DNA from: Nocardia tengchongensis
GTDB lineage: Bacteria; Actinomycetota; Actinomycetes; Mycobacteriales; Mycobacteriaceae
Length of the DNA: 64,000 nt
Direction: 5' to 3'
Assembly: GCF_018362975.1 (NCBI RefSeq)
Contig: NZ_CP074371.1
Span: 4,464,001 to 4,528,000 of the forward strand
Positions 44,943 to 53,378 of this stretch are shown one piece after another. The position numbers were made by a program, and so were the translations under genes. Each line of letters opens with the position of its first letter. Position 1 is the first letter of the stretch. The notes under the pieces are model-generated. The model searched no databases and had not been told where the DNA came from. It saw only the letters and a list, made by a program, of their open reading frames with translations.

Positions 44943-47900
44943 GTGTCCGGCTCGTCTGATCTGCGATCGCTGTTCAGCTCCGGTGGGGACGACATCGCCG
45001 CCGTGGACGTGTTCACCAATCGTCACGACGAATGGTCCGCGGTGGCCGAAAGTCTGGTCACCCACGTCAACGATCAGCGCGACGGTCACTTCCGAGTCGA
45101 TGATTTCGCGTGCCCGCGCCGGAACGTTCTGGTGTTCTATGGTGTCGGGGGGATCGGGAAGACCACCTTCTCGCAACGACTCGAAACCCACCTCGGTGTT
45201 ACCGGAGCCCGTGGCGCGGAGACCTTCTGGTCTCCCATCCCCGACCAGATCGGACGCTTGCTGCCGGCCCGCATCGACCTCGCACGCCAGGGCGGCGTCG
45301 GATTCGAGGACGCGCTGCTGGCGGTCCGGCTGGCATTGGGAAGGCTGGGGCGCCCGCTGCGGGCGTTCGACATCGCCTTGCGATGCTATTGGGAGGTCAA
45401 CCACCCCGGCGAACCGCTCGAAGGCTACCTGCATCGGCATGGGCTGCTGCGCCGACTTTCGGAGAAGGCCGCCGTCCCCGAGGATCTCCGCGCGGTGATG
45501 GAAGACCTGTCCGGCGCGGTCGAACTGCCCAGCGCGGTCGGCGCGAGCGCACTCGGATTCGTCACCGGTCTCACGAAAGCCTTGCGGGAGCGCCACGACA
45601 AGGTCCGCGCACTGTCGCGGTGCACCCGGCTACCGGACCTCCTCGATGCGCCACAAGACATCGATACGCTGTCCTATTTTCCACACTTGCTCGCCTGGGA
45701 TCTCGCGCAGATTCCCGCGAAACATGCTGCGACGCCGGTGATCCTGCTCGATACCTTCGAAGACATCACCGAACGCGGACATCGGGACGTGGAGAAGCTG
45801 TATCAGCGCATGGTGTGGTTGATGCCGAACGCCCTGTTCGTCATCACCGGCCGCAATCGGCTGCAGTGGGACGACACCCGCCTCGAAGGCCAACTCGACT
45901 GGACCGGGCCCCACCGGTGGCCGAACCTGGCGGGCGACGCCGCCACCGAACCCCGCCAGCACCTCGTCGGATACCTTTCCGACTCCGATCGCGACCACTA
46001 CCTGCGTACTCGCCTCACCCGCAGTGGCCGACCCGTCATCCCCGATAATGTGCGCGCGGAGATAGCAACTCGCTCGTACGGTCTTCCGCTGTACCTCGAC
46101 CTCGCGGTGATGCGGTTCCAGGACGTCCTCGCCCGCACCGGCGCGGCCCCCGGGCCCGAAGAATTCCAGCGCGACTTCCCGGCGCTCGTCGCCCGCATCA
46201 TGCGGGACCTGTCTCCGGACGAGCGGACCGTCCTCAGGACGGTGAGCCTGCTCGACGCGTTCTCGATCGACCTGGCTACCACCGCATCCCGACTACCCCG
46301 GGACTCCGCCGCCCTGAACCTGGTGGAGCGACCGTTCATCACCTACGACCGGGAATCGCCCTGGCCCTACCGGCTCCATGAACTGCTTCGCACCGCCGTC
46401 CGTGCCGCCGATGCCGCCACCGAAGACCGGTGGTCGCCCGCCGACTGGCGGCGTGCCGCGCAATCGACCTTCACGGCTCTCCGCGACCAAGTCCCCACAG
46501 CCTCCGGCTACCGGTCGCGGCGACAGTTGATGGCCTGCCTCACCCAAGGGTTGTGGCTGGCCTGCGAATTCGACCTCGAACCCGGCTGGCTGCTCGAAGC
46601 CGCGTGGCGTTATGTCCTGGAATCCATCTGGGAACCTCTCGAGCTTCCCGCCCCGGACAGCGACGGGGCAGCCGCAGCCATAGCGCGTACGCTGCACGCG
46701 ATCTCACTCGGACAGCGGGCACATCGCCGCGACAGTGTGGACGAGCTGTCCGCGGTGCTGTCGATCGCGGGGTTGCCGCCGAGCGTGGAAGACCTCACTC
46801 GCTACTACCTCGGCGAGAATCAACGTCACCTCGGCCTCTATCGCGAGTCCGCGGACAACATGCGCCATGTTGCCGCCGGCGACAGTCCTCTTGCCCGGCA
46901 AGCACTACGCGGACTGTCGCACATCGCCCGTCACCTCGGCGACTTCCCCGAGGCGCTGTCCACGATCGAAGCGCTCGACCACGACACCCACTACTTCCGT
47001 GCTCTGGGACACCTGTGGTGGGTTCACGGCGAAATCACCCTCGCCTGCTCCGCGTATCACGCCGCCCGGCAGGTCGCACTCGACCAGGATCAGCCCGGCC
47101 CAGCCGCCCTCGCCCAAGCCGGTCTCGCATTCGCCGCGGCGTTCGACGACCCCGCCCGTGCCACCAGCCAGATCGCGCTCGCCAACGCACTGCTCCATGG
47201 ACTCAATCAAACCTGGTCCCAGGCGCAGGTTTCCACCGCAGTCCTCCTGCAAGCGGCGGGCAGTGACAACGGGCTCGCCGGGCACGCCGCCGAACTCGAA
47301 TACTCCTACACCCGCGCAGGGCTCGGCTCCGCGCTCGCCTACCTGCGGTTCGCAGTCTGCTACCACCACGCCATCCGGGGCGAGCAGCCCGAACTCCGTG
47401 CAGCGCTGGCCTCGCTGGAGGAATCCACCAGCGACGGTGAGTACCAGTACCTCGTCGATATCGTTCGCCACCTCGCCGGCATCGAAGCCGATCCAGACCA
47501 CTCCGGCCCACAATGGATCGGCGGCACCGACAGTGTCGTCGGACGATGGCGTGGCATGGTGGCAGCTCGAAGAGCAGCGCTCGGGCTCCAACCCGTGGAC
47601 CCGGCGCGCGACAGCGATACGCTCGAACCCATGACCGGCACTACATCGTCCGCGTTCACCAGTGAATCCGCTACCCGCGCACTAAGACTCGCAGCACTCG
47701 AATCCGGTCTACCGATCGGCGACGCCCGCCTCATCCGCATCGGCGAGAATGCGATCTACGCCCTCCCCACCGCCGGCGTCATCGCCCGCATCGCCCGCAG
47801 CGACGCCAACCTCTCGCGCGTCGAGAAGGAACTCGCCGTCGCCCGCTGGCTGGCCCGCAACGATTTCCCCGCCGTCCGGATCGCGGAGAATCTTCCCCAA

Positions 47901-48524
47901 CTCGTGCGGGTCGATGGTCGCGTCGTCACCTACTGGGACCTCGCCGACACCGAGGGCACCGCGACCATCGACCAGCTCGCCACGCTACTGCGAGAATTCC
48001 ACGCGCTACCGACACCAGACTTCCCACTGCCGACATTCGACCCGTTCACCGCGGTCCCCGGTCGCTTGGCCGACCCCGGGAGCGCCGACCCCGCCGACGT
48101 CGAGTTCCTCACCGACCTCTACCACGACCTGCGCACCCGCTATCAGTCGCTCGAATTCACCGACCTCGGCGTCATTCACGGCGACGCCCACCAGGGCAAC
48201 ATCATCCCCACCTCCACCGGACCGCTGCTGTGCGACTTCGAAGTGGTCGCGTTCGGCCCGAAGGCATGGGACACAACGACAATCGCCATGACCGTCGACC
48301 GCTTCGACCTAAGCGAAGCTGACTACCAGCGGTTCACCGAAATCTACGGCGACGACGTCACCGAACAACCCCACTACCCGCTACTACGCGATATCCGGGA
48401 ACTGACCATGGTCACCTGGCTCATGCAGCTAGTAGACCTTAGCGACAGGCATGCGGCAGAGTTCCGGCACCGGGTCACGAGCATGCGAGAGGGCGACCGC
48501 CAGCAGAAGTGGAATGCCTTCTGA
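44943..48524 (+). CDS. STAND ATPase-TPR protein fused to an APH-type kinase
   Basis: 1193 residues. The NTPase domain (about 30-470) has Walker A FYGVGGIGKTTF near 64-75, VILLDTFEDI as Walker B, the sensor FVITGRNRLQW and GLPLYLDLA. These are STAND/NB-ARC-like motifs. A helical TPR-like array runs to about 880. From about 897 a complete aminoglycoside phosphotransferase-type domain follows: IGENAIYALP, GVIARIARSD (ATP-binding), HGDAHQGNII near 1079 (catalytic HGDxxxxN) and CDFEVVAFGPKAWD (metal site). The frame is uninterrupted. An internal ATG at 47631 has no ribosome binding site, so a single fused protein is expected. The kinase would be the effector, the repeats the sensor. Confidence 0.85.
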   Translation: MSGSSDLRSLFSSGGDDIAAVDVFTNRHDEWSAVAESLVTHVNDQRDGHFRVDDFACPRRNVLVFYGVGGIGKTTFSQRLETHLGVTGARGAETFWSPIPDQIGRLLPARIDLARQGGVGFEDALLAVRLALGRLGRPLRAFDIALRCYWEVNHPGEPLEGYLHRHGLLRRLSEKAAVPEDLRAVMEDLSGAVELPSAVGASALGFVTGLTKALRERHDKVRALSRCTRLPDLLDAPQDIDTLSYFPHLLAWDLAQIPAKHAATPVILLDTFEDITERGHRDVEKLYQRMVWLMPNALFVITGRNRLQWDDTRLEGQLDWTGPHRWPNLAGDAATEPRQHLVGYLSDSDRDHYLRTRLTRSGRPVIPDNVRAEIATRSYGLPLYLDLAVMRFQDVLARTGAAPGPEEFQRDFPALVARIMRDLSPDERTVLRTVSLLDAFSIDLATTASRLPRDSAALNLVERPFITYDRESPWPYRLHELLRTAVRAADAATEDRWSPADWRRAAQSTFTALRDQVPTASGYRSRRQLMACLTQGLWLACEFDLEPGWLLEAAWRYVLESIWEPLELPAPDSDGAAAAIARTLHAISLGQRAHRRDSVDELSAVLSIAGLPPSVEDLTRYYLGENQRHLGLYRESADNMRHVAAGDSPLARQALRGLSHIARHLGDFPEALSTIEALDHDTHYFRALGHLWWVHGEITLACSAYHAARQVALDQDQPGPAALAQAGLAFAAAFDDPARATSQIALANALLHGLNQTWSQAQVSTAVLLQAAGSDNGLAGHAAELEYSYTRAGLGSALAYLRFAVCYHHAIRGEQPELRAALASLEESTSDGEYQYLVDIVRHLAGIEADPDHSGPQWIGGTDSVVGRWRGMVAARRAALGLQPVDPARDSDTLEPMTGTTSSAFTSESATRALRLAALESGLPIGDARLIRIGENAIYALPTAGVIARIARSDANLSRVEKELAVARWLARNDFPAVRIAENLPQLVRVDGRVVTYWDLADTEGTATIDQLATLLREFHALPTPDFPLPTFDPFTAVPGRLADPGSADPADVEFLTDLYHDLRTRYQSLEFTDLGVIHGDAHQGNIIPTSTGPLLCDFEVVAFGPKAWDTTTIAMTVDRFDLSEADYQRFTEIYGDDVTEQPHYPLLRDIRELTMVTWLMQLVDLSDRHAAEFRHRVTSMREGDRQQKWNAF

Positions 48525-48528
48525 GTGA

Positions 48529-48708
48529 AGGTTTGCCGAGACGACAGCCGTTACTGACGACACCGAATCCTGGGCATCCGGTCGCTGGTACGCGGCCCTG
48601 GACACGGTGGCCCTCTTCGACCTGGAACTGTTGGCCGCCATCACTGATGAAGGCCTCTGGTGGGTCTGGGAGGGCGGCGCGGCAAATCAAGTGAACGCTG
48701 ATCAGTAA
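48529..48708 (+). pseudogene. Remnant of a second caspase-STAND gene (C-terminus only)
   Basis: In one frame the segment from 48550 encodes VTDDTESWASGRWYAALDTV and then ALFDLELLAAITDEG, ending at TAA 48706. The C-terminus of the caspase-STAND protein reads AEAWSSAPWYTLLDTVAHFD and then PVLLVGITDEA. WY, LDTVA, FD, LL and ITDE align without gaps, so the two are homologous. The frame is closed by TGA 48526, and no start or upstream domains remain. This is a truncated paralog left after duplication and deletion around the STAND-kinase gene. Confidence 0.8.
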
Positions 48709-48714
48709 TCGGTG
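48687..48714. repeat. 28-base element, copy 1
   Basis: Matches 53291-53318 at 23 of 28 positions (tcaagtgaacgct ... agtaat.ggtg). It covers the end of the caspase remnant and the stop of the nitroreductase-like gene. Meaning unknown; see the copy upstream of the P450. Confidence 0.5.
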
Positions 48715-49157
48715 CGCGGGGCCAGCTCGACCAGGGGAATCACTCGGGCCGTGCGCTTCTGGTAGTCCGCGTAACCGGGGTAGGCCTGGACGACTTGGGG
48801 CCAGCGGGCCTCGCGCTCAGTGGCGGGGAGAACACGGGCGGTCATGGGTTGTGAAGGGCCGTGCTGGAAGGACACTTCCACCGACGGGTCGGCGGAGAGG
48901 TTGTGGTACCAGGCGGGGGAGATGGTGTCGCCGGCGCGCGAGGCCACGATCAGGTAGCGGGGGCCGTCCACGACCGGGACGGTCAGGACGACGGTGTGCT
49001 GTCGGCCGGTGCGGCGGCCGGTGGTGGTGAGGGTCAGGGTGGGCATGTTCTTGAAGCGGGTGCCCAGGCGGCCCGCGGTGATGTCGAGCAGGCGGCGGTG
49101 CATCGTGGTCGAGGTCTTCAGGAACAGTTCGTTGGCGGTGCGGCGGATGTCGGGCAC
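48702..49157 (-). CDS. Deazaflavin (F420)-dependent nitroreductase family protein
   Basis: A 151-residue split beta-barrel protein of the Ddn/FGD-like nitroreductase family. LTLTTTGRRTGRQHTVVLTVPVVDGPRYLIVASRAG and the SPAWYHNLSADPSVEV motif are diagnostic; the family binds F420 or related flavins. The GTG at 49157 has GAGGAG 6 bases upstream, overruling the longer frame to 49283. Such enzymes reduce a range of small electrophiles and quinones in mycolates. It points toward the divergent caspase remnant; no operon partner. Confidence 0.9.
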   Translation of the reverse strand: MPDIRRTANELFLKTSTTMHRRLLDITAGRLGTRFKNMPTLTLTTTGRRTGRQHTVVLTVPVVDGPRYLIVASRAGDTISPAWYHNLSADPSVEVSFQHGPSQPMTARVLPATEREARWPQVVQAYPGYADYQKRTARVIPLVELAPRTDY

Positions 49158-49231
49158 GGCGGGCTCCTCTGTCGGGTCGGACGGTCGAGCACTACGGTCG
49201 CGCCACTCACTTGTAGACGACCAGTGACCGG

Positions 49232-52200
49232 TCAGTCGCGCAGGCGCGCCCGGGCGGCGGTGATCCACGTGGGGTTTCCGCAACCTTGCGCGATATCCAA
49301 CGCGACGCGATGGTGCTCGGCGGCGAGAACGGTCTCGCCACGCCGGGCCGCCAGATCGCCGAGCACGATATCGACGGGACCGACGACATACGCGCCGGTG
49401 TCGGCGCCGCCCAGACGACCTCGGTAGGCCAGCAGTTCGGTATAGACCGTCGCGGCCTCGTGCGGTGTGCCCAACTCCGCGACCACCATGCCGCGCAGGG
49501 TGAGGAAGAACGAGCGGAACAGGTCGTGCCGGACCGGTTGCGCTCGGCGCCAGGTCGATTCGGCGGCGGCACGGTCACCGGCGGCGAGCAGGACCAGCAC
49601 GTGGAAGTCGACAACCGCGTCCAACGACACCGCGTCGGCCTGGTCGATGAACGTGGTGAACACCGGCGCCAGCTCGGCCAGGCGCCCGCGGCCCAGATGG
49701 ACCGTGAAGATGGCCATCAGCACGATGCCGTCGGCATTGATAATGCCTGTGCCGGTGAGCAATTCACCGGCGCGCAGGTAATGGCGCTCGGCGTCGTCGG
49801 GGTCACCGGAGGCGAGCGCCAGCAGCCCGCGCGCCATCGCGTTGGCCAGCTGGGCTTGCCGCCACTGATAGCGGTCGGCCGGGACCGTGGTCGCCTCGAG
49901 ATGCGCGCGGGCCGCGGCCAGGTCCCCGGCGGAGGCGGCGGCCTGCAGCGCGATGGTGTGGCCCAGCAGCTGATACCTGTGATCGCCGGTGCGCCGGCCG
50001 ACCTCGATCAGCTCGGCGCCCAGCGCGCCGCGATCCGGGGTGTCATAGAGCGAGGACCGGGCCTGCAGCGCCGGTGCCAGCAAGGTGTCGTCGCCCAGTT
50101 CGCGGGCGATCCGCTCGGCCTCGGCCGCCGCCGGGCGCGCCTGTTCGCCTGCCTCGCCGCCGATCTCGTCGACCAGCGCCACCAGCAAACGGCAGCGGTC
50201 GGCCGGGGACAGGCCCGGAAAACGCAGCGCGTTCTCCAAGCGGGCGACGATCGGATGCTCGACCACGCCGTACTGCCGGTTCATCCACGGGGTCGGCGCG
50301 TCCCAGGCGGTGAAGGCCCGCACCACCAGATCCGGGCGATCGGCATCCTCGGCCAGCCGCACCGCGCGGTCGCGGACGGCGCGGGCGGCGAGCGTGGACC
50401 CGGCGGACAGATGATCATGACCGGCCTTGCCCAGCAACGCGACTCGTTCGTCGACGGTCTCGCCGCGGGGGAGTCGCTCCAGCGCGGCGACCGCGCGTTC
50501 GTAACCGGCCGCGGCGATGTCGTAGGCGAAGCGCCGCTCGGCTCGTTCGGCCGCGGCCACCGCGTAGCGGGCGGCCCGCCGCGCGGTCTCCGGGGTCACC
50601 GACTCGCCGAAGTGGTGGGCCAGGGCGGTCAGATCGTCCGGGGCGATCTCCTCGAGGGCGGCCCCGATCCGGCGATGCCAGCGGTCGCGGCGAATCCGCG
50701 ACAGATCCCCGAGCAAGGTGTCGCGGACCAGGACATGGGTGAAACGAGCACGGCCGCTGGCGGGTTCGTCGAGCAGTCCGGCGACACTGCCCGCCTCCAC
50801 CGCGTTGAGCACGTCCTCCTCACCCACCTCCGCGGCCCGCAGCAGCACCGCGAGATCGAACTCGCGGCCGATCACCGCCGCCAGTCGCAGCAGCGCCACG
50901 TCGGTCTCCGGCAAGCGGGACAATCTGCGGCGCAACACATCTCGCACCCCCTCGGGGACCTCGGACGCGGCGACCAGCTCGCCCTCGCTGCGCAGCAGCC
51001 GGGCGATCTCGGTGAGATAGAACGGGTTGCCGCCGGTCCGTTCGTGCAGGGTCGCGAGCACCGAGTCTGCCGGGGTGCTCCCGGTCAGCGCGGCGACGAG
51101 CCGGGCACTGTCCTTGATTTCCAAGCCGCGCAACTGGATTCGCGTACGGATCGTGGTCGCGAGACCGGCCAGGGCAGTGGTCAGCGCGGGCGGCGCCTCG
51201 TCGGGGCGGTAGCCGATCACGACGAACACCGGTGCCCGGGCGGTCACCGCGGCGAGCAAGGCGGCGGTCTCGGCATCACAGCGATGGACATCGTCGAACA
51301 GAATCGCCAGCGGCCCCTCGGCCGCCACGGCGGTGAGGTAGTCGCACACCGCCCGGTGCAGCAGGAACCGGCCGTGTGCGCGGTCGGCCTCGGGTGCGCC
51401 CGCAGCGTCGGTAAGCAGGGGAGCGAGCGCGGGCGCGAGCTCGGCGGGGTCGCGGTCGGCGGCCAGGGCCCGCAGGATCTCGACCCACGGCCACGCCGAG
51501 GGTGCGGCCTCGTCCTCGGGGCAATGACCCAGCACCACGCGATAGCCCGCGTCCCGCAGGTCGTCACGCAGGCGGCGCAGCAGCGAGGACTTGCCGCTGC
51601 CCGCCTCACCCACCACGGTCGCGGTCCGGGGACCGGGAGCCGCGGCAGCCGCGTGCAGGGCGGCGAGTTCGGTTGCGCGGCCGAGGAACTCGGGGGACGC
51701 CGGACCCGGAACCTGATCACGTGGCGGCGCGGGGACGGCGATCACCCGCTCCTGCACCGGGATTCGCTGGGCGAGGATGTCGGCTTCGAGCCTCGCCAGG
51801 GCCGGTCCCGGATCGATGCCCAACTCGTCGGCGAGCACCTCGCGGGCCTGCCGCAGCGCCGCGAGCGCGTCGGCTTGACGGCCCGCGCGATAGCGCGCAA
51901 GCGCGGTGAGCCGCCACGCCTCCTCCCGCAACGGATGCTCGCGGCACAGCACCTCGGCCGCGGCCGCCGCCAGGGCCGGTTCGTCCTGCTCGAGCAGCGC
52001 CGCGGCGAGCTGTTCGCGCGCGCCCAACCGCAGCTCCTCGAGTCGCGTGGCCTCCGCGTTCGCCCAGGACTCCTGCGCGAACGCCCCGTATGCCGGACCC
52101 TGCCAGGCGGCCAGCGCCTGTTCGAGCGCGCGTCGCCGGGCGCGTGGATCGTCCAGTCGCGCAGCCGCGTCCAGGTCGGCGCCGAACGCCCACGCGTCCA

Positions 52201-52507
52201 CCTCGGCGGTGTCGAGTCGCAGCGCGTACCCGGGAGCGCGGCTGATCAGCACCGTCGCCGGTGTGCGCGGCGCGCGATCCGGTTCCAGCAGCCGCCGCAG
52301 ATTGGAGACGTAGGCCTGCAGCGAACCCAGCGCCCGGGGCGGCGGCTCACCGCGCCACAGGTCATCGATCAGCCGATCGACCGGCACCACCTCGCCCCCG
52401 GCGACCAGCAGCCGCGCCAGCACACCGCGTTGCCGCGGCCCGCCGAGATCGAGTTCACCGCGCTCACCGGACGCGGTCAGCGCCCCGAGTACCCGAATCC
52501 GAACCAT
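49232..52507 (-). CDS. Large SARP-AAA-TPR transcriptional regulator (AfsR/BTAD type)
   Basis: 1091 residues. The N-terminal winged helix (MVRIRVLGALTASGE, QRGVLARLLVAGGEVVPVDRLID, about 1-95) is followed by the BTAD domain (about 98-240, EAWRLTALARYRAGRQADALAALRQARE, DELGIDPGPAL). An AAA/STAND ATPase comes next with Walker A VGEAGSGKSSLL near 295-306 and Walker B ILFDDVHRCD. A long TPR-like array fills the C-terminal half. This is the SARP large form that activates secondary metabolism or stress genes. A TAGAAT -10 lies 9 bases before the start. Targets could include the divergent hemerythrin-like gene. Confidence 0.9.
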   Translation of the reverse strand: MVRIRVLGALTASGERGELDLGGPRQRGVLARLLVAGGEVVPVDRLIDDLWRGEPPPRALGSLQAYVSNLRRLLEPDRAPRTPATVLISRAPGYALRLDTAEVDAWAFGADLDAAARLDDPRARRRALEQALAAWQGPAYGAFAQESWANAEATRLEELRLGAREQLAAALLEQDEPALAAAAAEVLCREHPLREEAWRLTALARYRAGRQADALAALRQAREVLADELGIDPGPALARLEADILAQRIPVQERVIAVPAPPRDQVPGPASPEFLGRATELAALHAAAAAPGPRTATVVGEAGSGKSSLLRRLRDDLRDAGYRVVLGHCPEDEAAPSAWPWVEILRALAADRDPAELAPALAPLLTDAAGAPEADRAHGRFLLHRAVCDYLTAVAAEGPLAILFDDVHRCDAETAALLAAVTARAPVFVVIGYRPDEAPPALTTALAGLATTIRTRIQLRGLEIKDSARLVAALTGSTPADSVLATLHERTGGNPFYLTEIARLLRSEGELVAASEVPEGVRDVLRRRLSRLPETDVALLRLAAVIGREFDLAVLLRAAEVGEEDVLNAVEAGSVAGLLDEPASGRARFTHVLVRDTLLGDLSRIRRDRWHRRIGAALEEIAPDDLTALAHHFGESVTPETARRAARYAVAAAERAERRFAYDIAAAGYERAVAALERLPRGETVDERVALLGKAGHDHLSAGSTLAARAVRDRAVRLAEDADRPDLVVRAFTAWDAPTPWMNRQYGVVEHPIVARLENALRFPGLSPADRCRLLVALVDEIGGEAGEQARPAAAEAERIARELGDDTLLAPALQARSSLYDTPDRGALGAELIEVGRRTGDHRYQLLGHTIALQAAASAGDLAAARAHLEATTVPADRYQWRQAQLANAMARGLLALASGDPDDAERHYLRAGELLTGTGIINADGIVLMAIFTVHLGRGRLAELAPVFTTFIDQADAVSLDAVVDFHVLVLLAAGDRAAAESTWRRAQPVRHDLFRSFFLTLRGMVVAELGTPHEAATVYTELLAYRGRLGGADTGAYVVGPVDIVLGDLAARRGETVLAAEHHRVALDIAQGCGNPTWITAARARLRD

Positions 52508-52516
52508 GATCGGGCA

Positions 52517-52522
52517 ATTCTA
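52517..52522 (-). promoter_or_regulatory. -10-like TAGAAT of the SARP regulator
   Basis: On the minus strand TAGAAT is followed by nine bases and the ATG at 52507. No Shine-Dalgarno sequence is seen, so transcription probably starts within two or three bases of the start codon. Confidence 0.45.
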
Positions 52523-52611
52523 GGACGGCCCGCCGCCAAGTCCGCCTCGAGTCGATTCCAAGCACCCCGAAGCACTCTCGTCGCAGTATCCGACCTCGAC
52601 AGGAGCAGCCC

Positions 52612-53286
52612 ATGCGCACCGACACCGCCCACGCCCGCCCCGACACCTACGACATGGTGGTCGTGCACAACGCCTTTCGCCGGCACTTCCGCGCCCTGCC
52701 CGCCCTGGTGGCCGGGGTCGCCGCGGGCGACGTCGAGCGTGCCCGCCTGCTCAGCGGCTTCCTGGAGGAATTGAACACCGGGCTGCACAGCCATCACACC
52801 GGGGAGGACGAGCTGATGTGGCCGCTGCTGCTCGAACGCGCCCCGGCGGCCTCGGCCCTGATCCTGCGTCTCGAGGAGCAGCACGAGCGCATCGCCGAAC
52901 TGTCGACGCGCGCGCTGCGCGACGCGGCCGAGTTCGCCACGGCGGCCGAGCCCGCGGCGCGCGACCGGTTCGCCGCCGCCGCGGCCGCGCTCGCGGCTGC
53001 CCTCGACGAGCATCTGGCCGAGGAGGAGACGCACATCCTGTCGGTCGTGCAGGACGTCATGACGGTGCCGGAGTGGCGGGCGCTCGGCGAACGCGGGCGC
53101 GCGCACATGCCCAAGGATCGCCAATTGGTCTTCCTCGGCTTCCTTCTGCACGCGGCCTCGGCGCCCGATCGGCACAAGGTGCTCGCCGAGCTCCCGCTGC
53201 TCGCGCGCCTGGCGTGGCGACTGCTCGGCCGCCGCACCTTCGACCGGGAATATCGCCAGGTCTACGGCACCGAACCGAACTGGTGA
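52612..53286 (+). CDS. Hemerythrin (HHE) domain protein
   Basis: A 224-residue four-helix protein of the HHE cation-binding family: VVHNAFRRHFRALPA (first His/Phe-rich helix), LNTGLHSHHTGEDELMWPLL (HxxxE metal motif), EEQHERIAEL and DEHLAEEETHILSVV (last His/Glu set). It binds a di-iron site and may sense oxygen, NO or redox state. Helix 6 is replaced by an Arg-rich tail (LARLAWRLLGRRTFDREY). Divergent from the SARP regulator with about 104 bases between starts; its promoter region is shared. Confidence 0.88.
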   Translation: MRTDTAHARPDTYDMVVVHNAFRRHFRALPALVAGVAAGDVERARLLSGFLEELNTGLHSHHTGEDELMWPLLLERAPAASALILRLEEQHERIAELSTRALRDAAEFATAAEPAARDRFAAAAAALAAALDEHLAEEETHILSVVQDVMTVPEWRALGERGRAHMPKDRQLVFLGFLLHAASAPDRHKVLAELPLLARLAWRLLGRRTFDREYRQVYGTEPNW

Positions 53287-53290
53287 CAGA

Positions 53291-53318
53291 TCAAATGAAC
53301 GCTATTTAGTAATAGGTG
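53291..53318. repeat. 28-base element, copy 2
   Basis: Second copy of the element at 48687-48714 (23 of 28 identical), here directly after the hemerythrin stop and upstream of the P450. It overlaps the inverted repeat listed next. Confidence 0.5.
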
Positions 53319-53322
53319 TTCA
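53296..53322. promoter_or_regulatory. Inverted repeat upstream of the P450, candidate TetR operator
   Basis: The inner arms CTATT and AATAG (53302-53306 and 53311-53315) flank TAGT. Outer arms TGAAC and GTTCA are offset by one base. The P450 is followed by a TetR gene, so this is a natural autoregulatory operator candidate about 60 bases before the P450 start. Confidence 0.45.
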
Positions 53323-53378
53323 CAAAGTGCCCTGTGGTGTGGTTCACTCGTCGTCGAACGTGTTCCAAAGGAGGTTCC

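Noticed and set aside
47631..48524. A separate APH kinase gene starting at the internal ATG
   Set aside because: No ribosome binding site precedes 47631 and the STAND frame runs through without a stop, so the domain is treated as part of the fusion.
49286..52774. An 1162-codon open frame on the plus strand
   Set aside because: Shadow of the SARP regulator on the other strand; Arg/Gln/Gly-rich with no domain, and it would overlap the hemerythrin gene.
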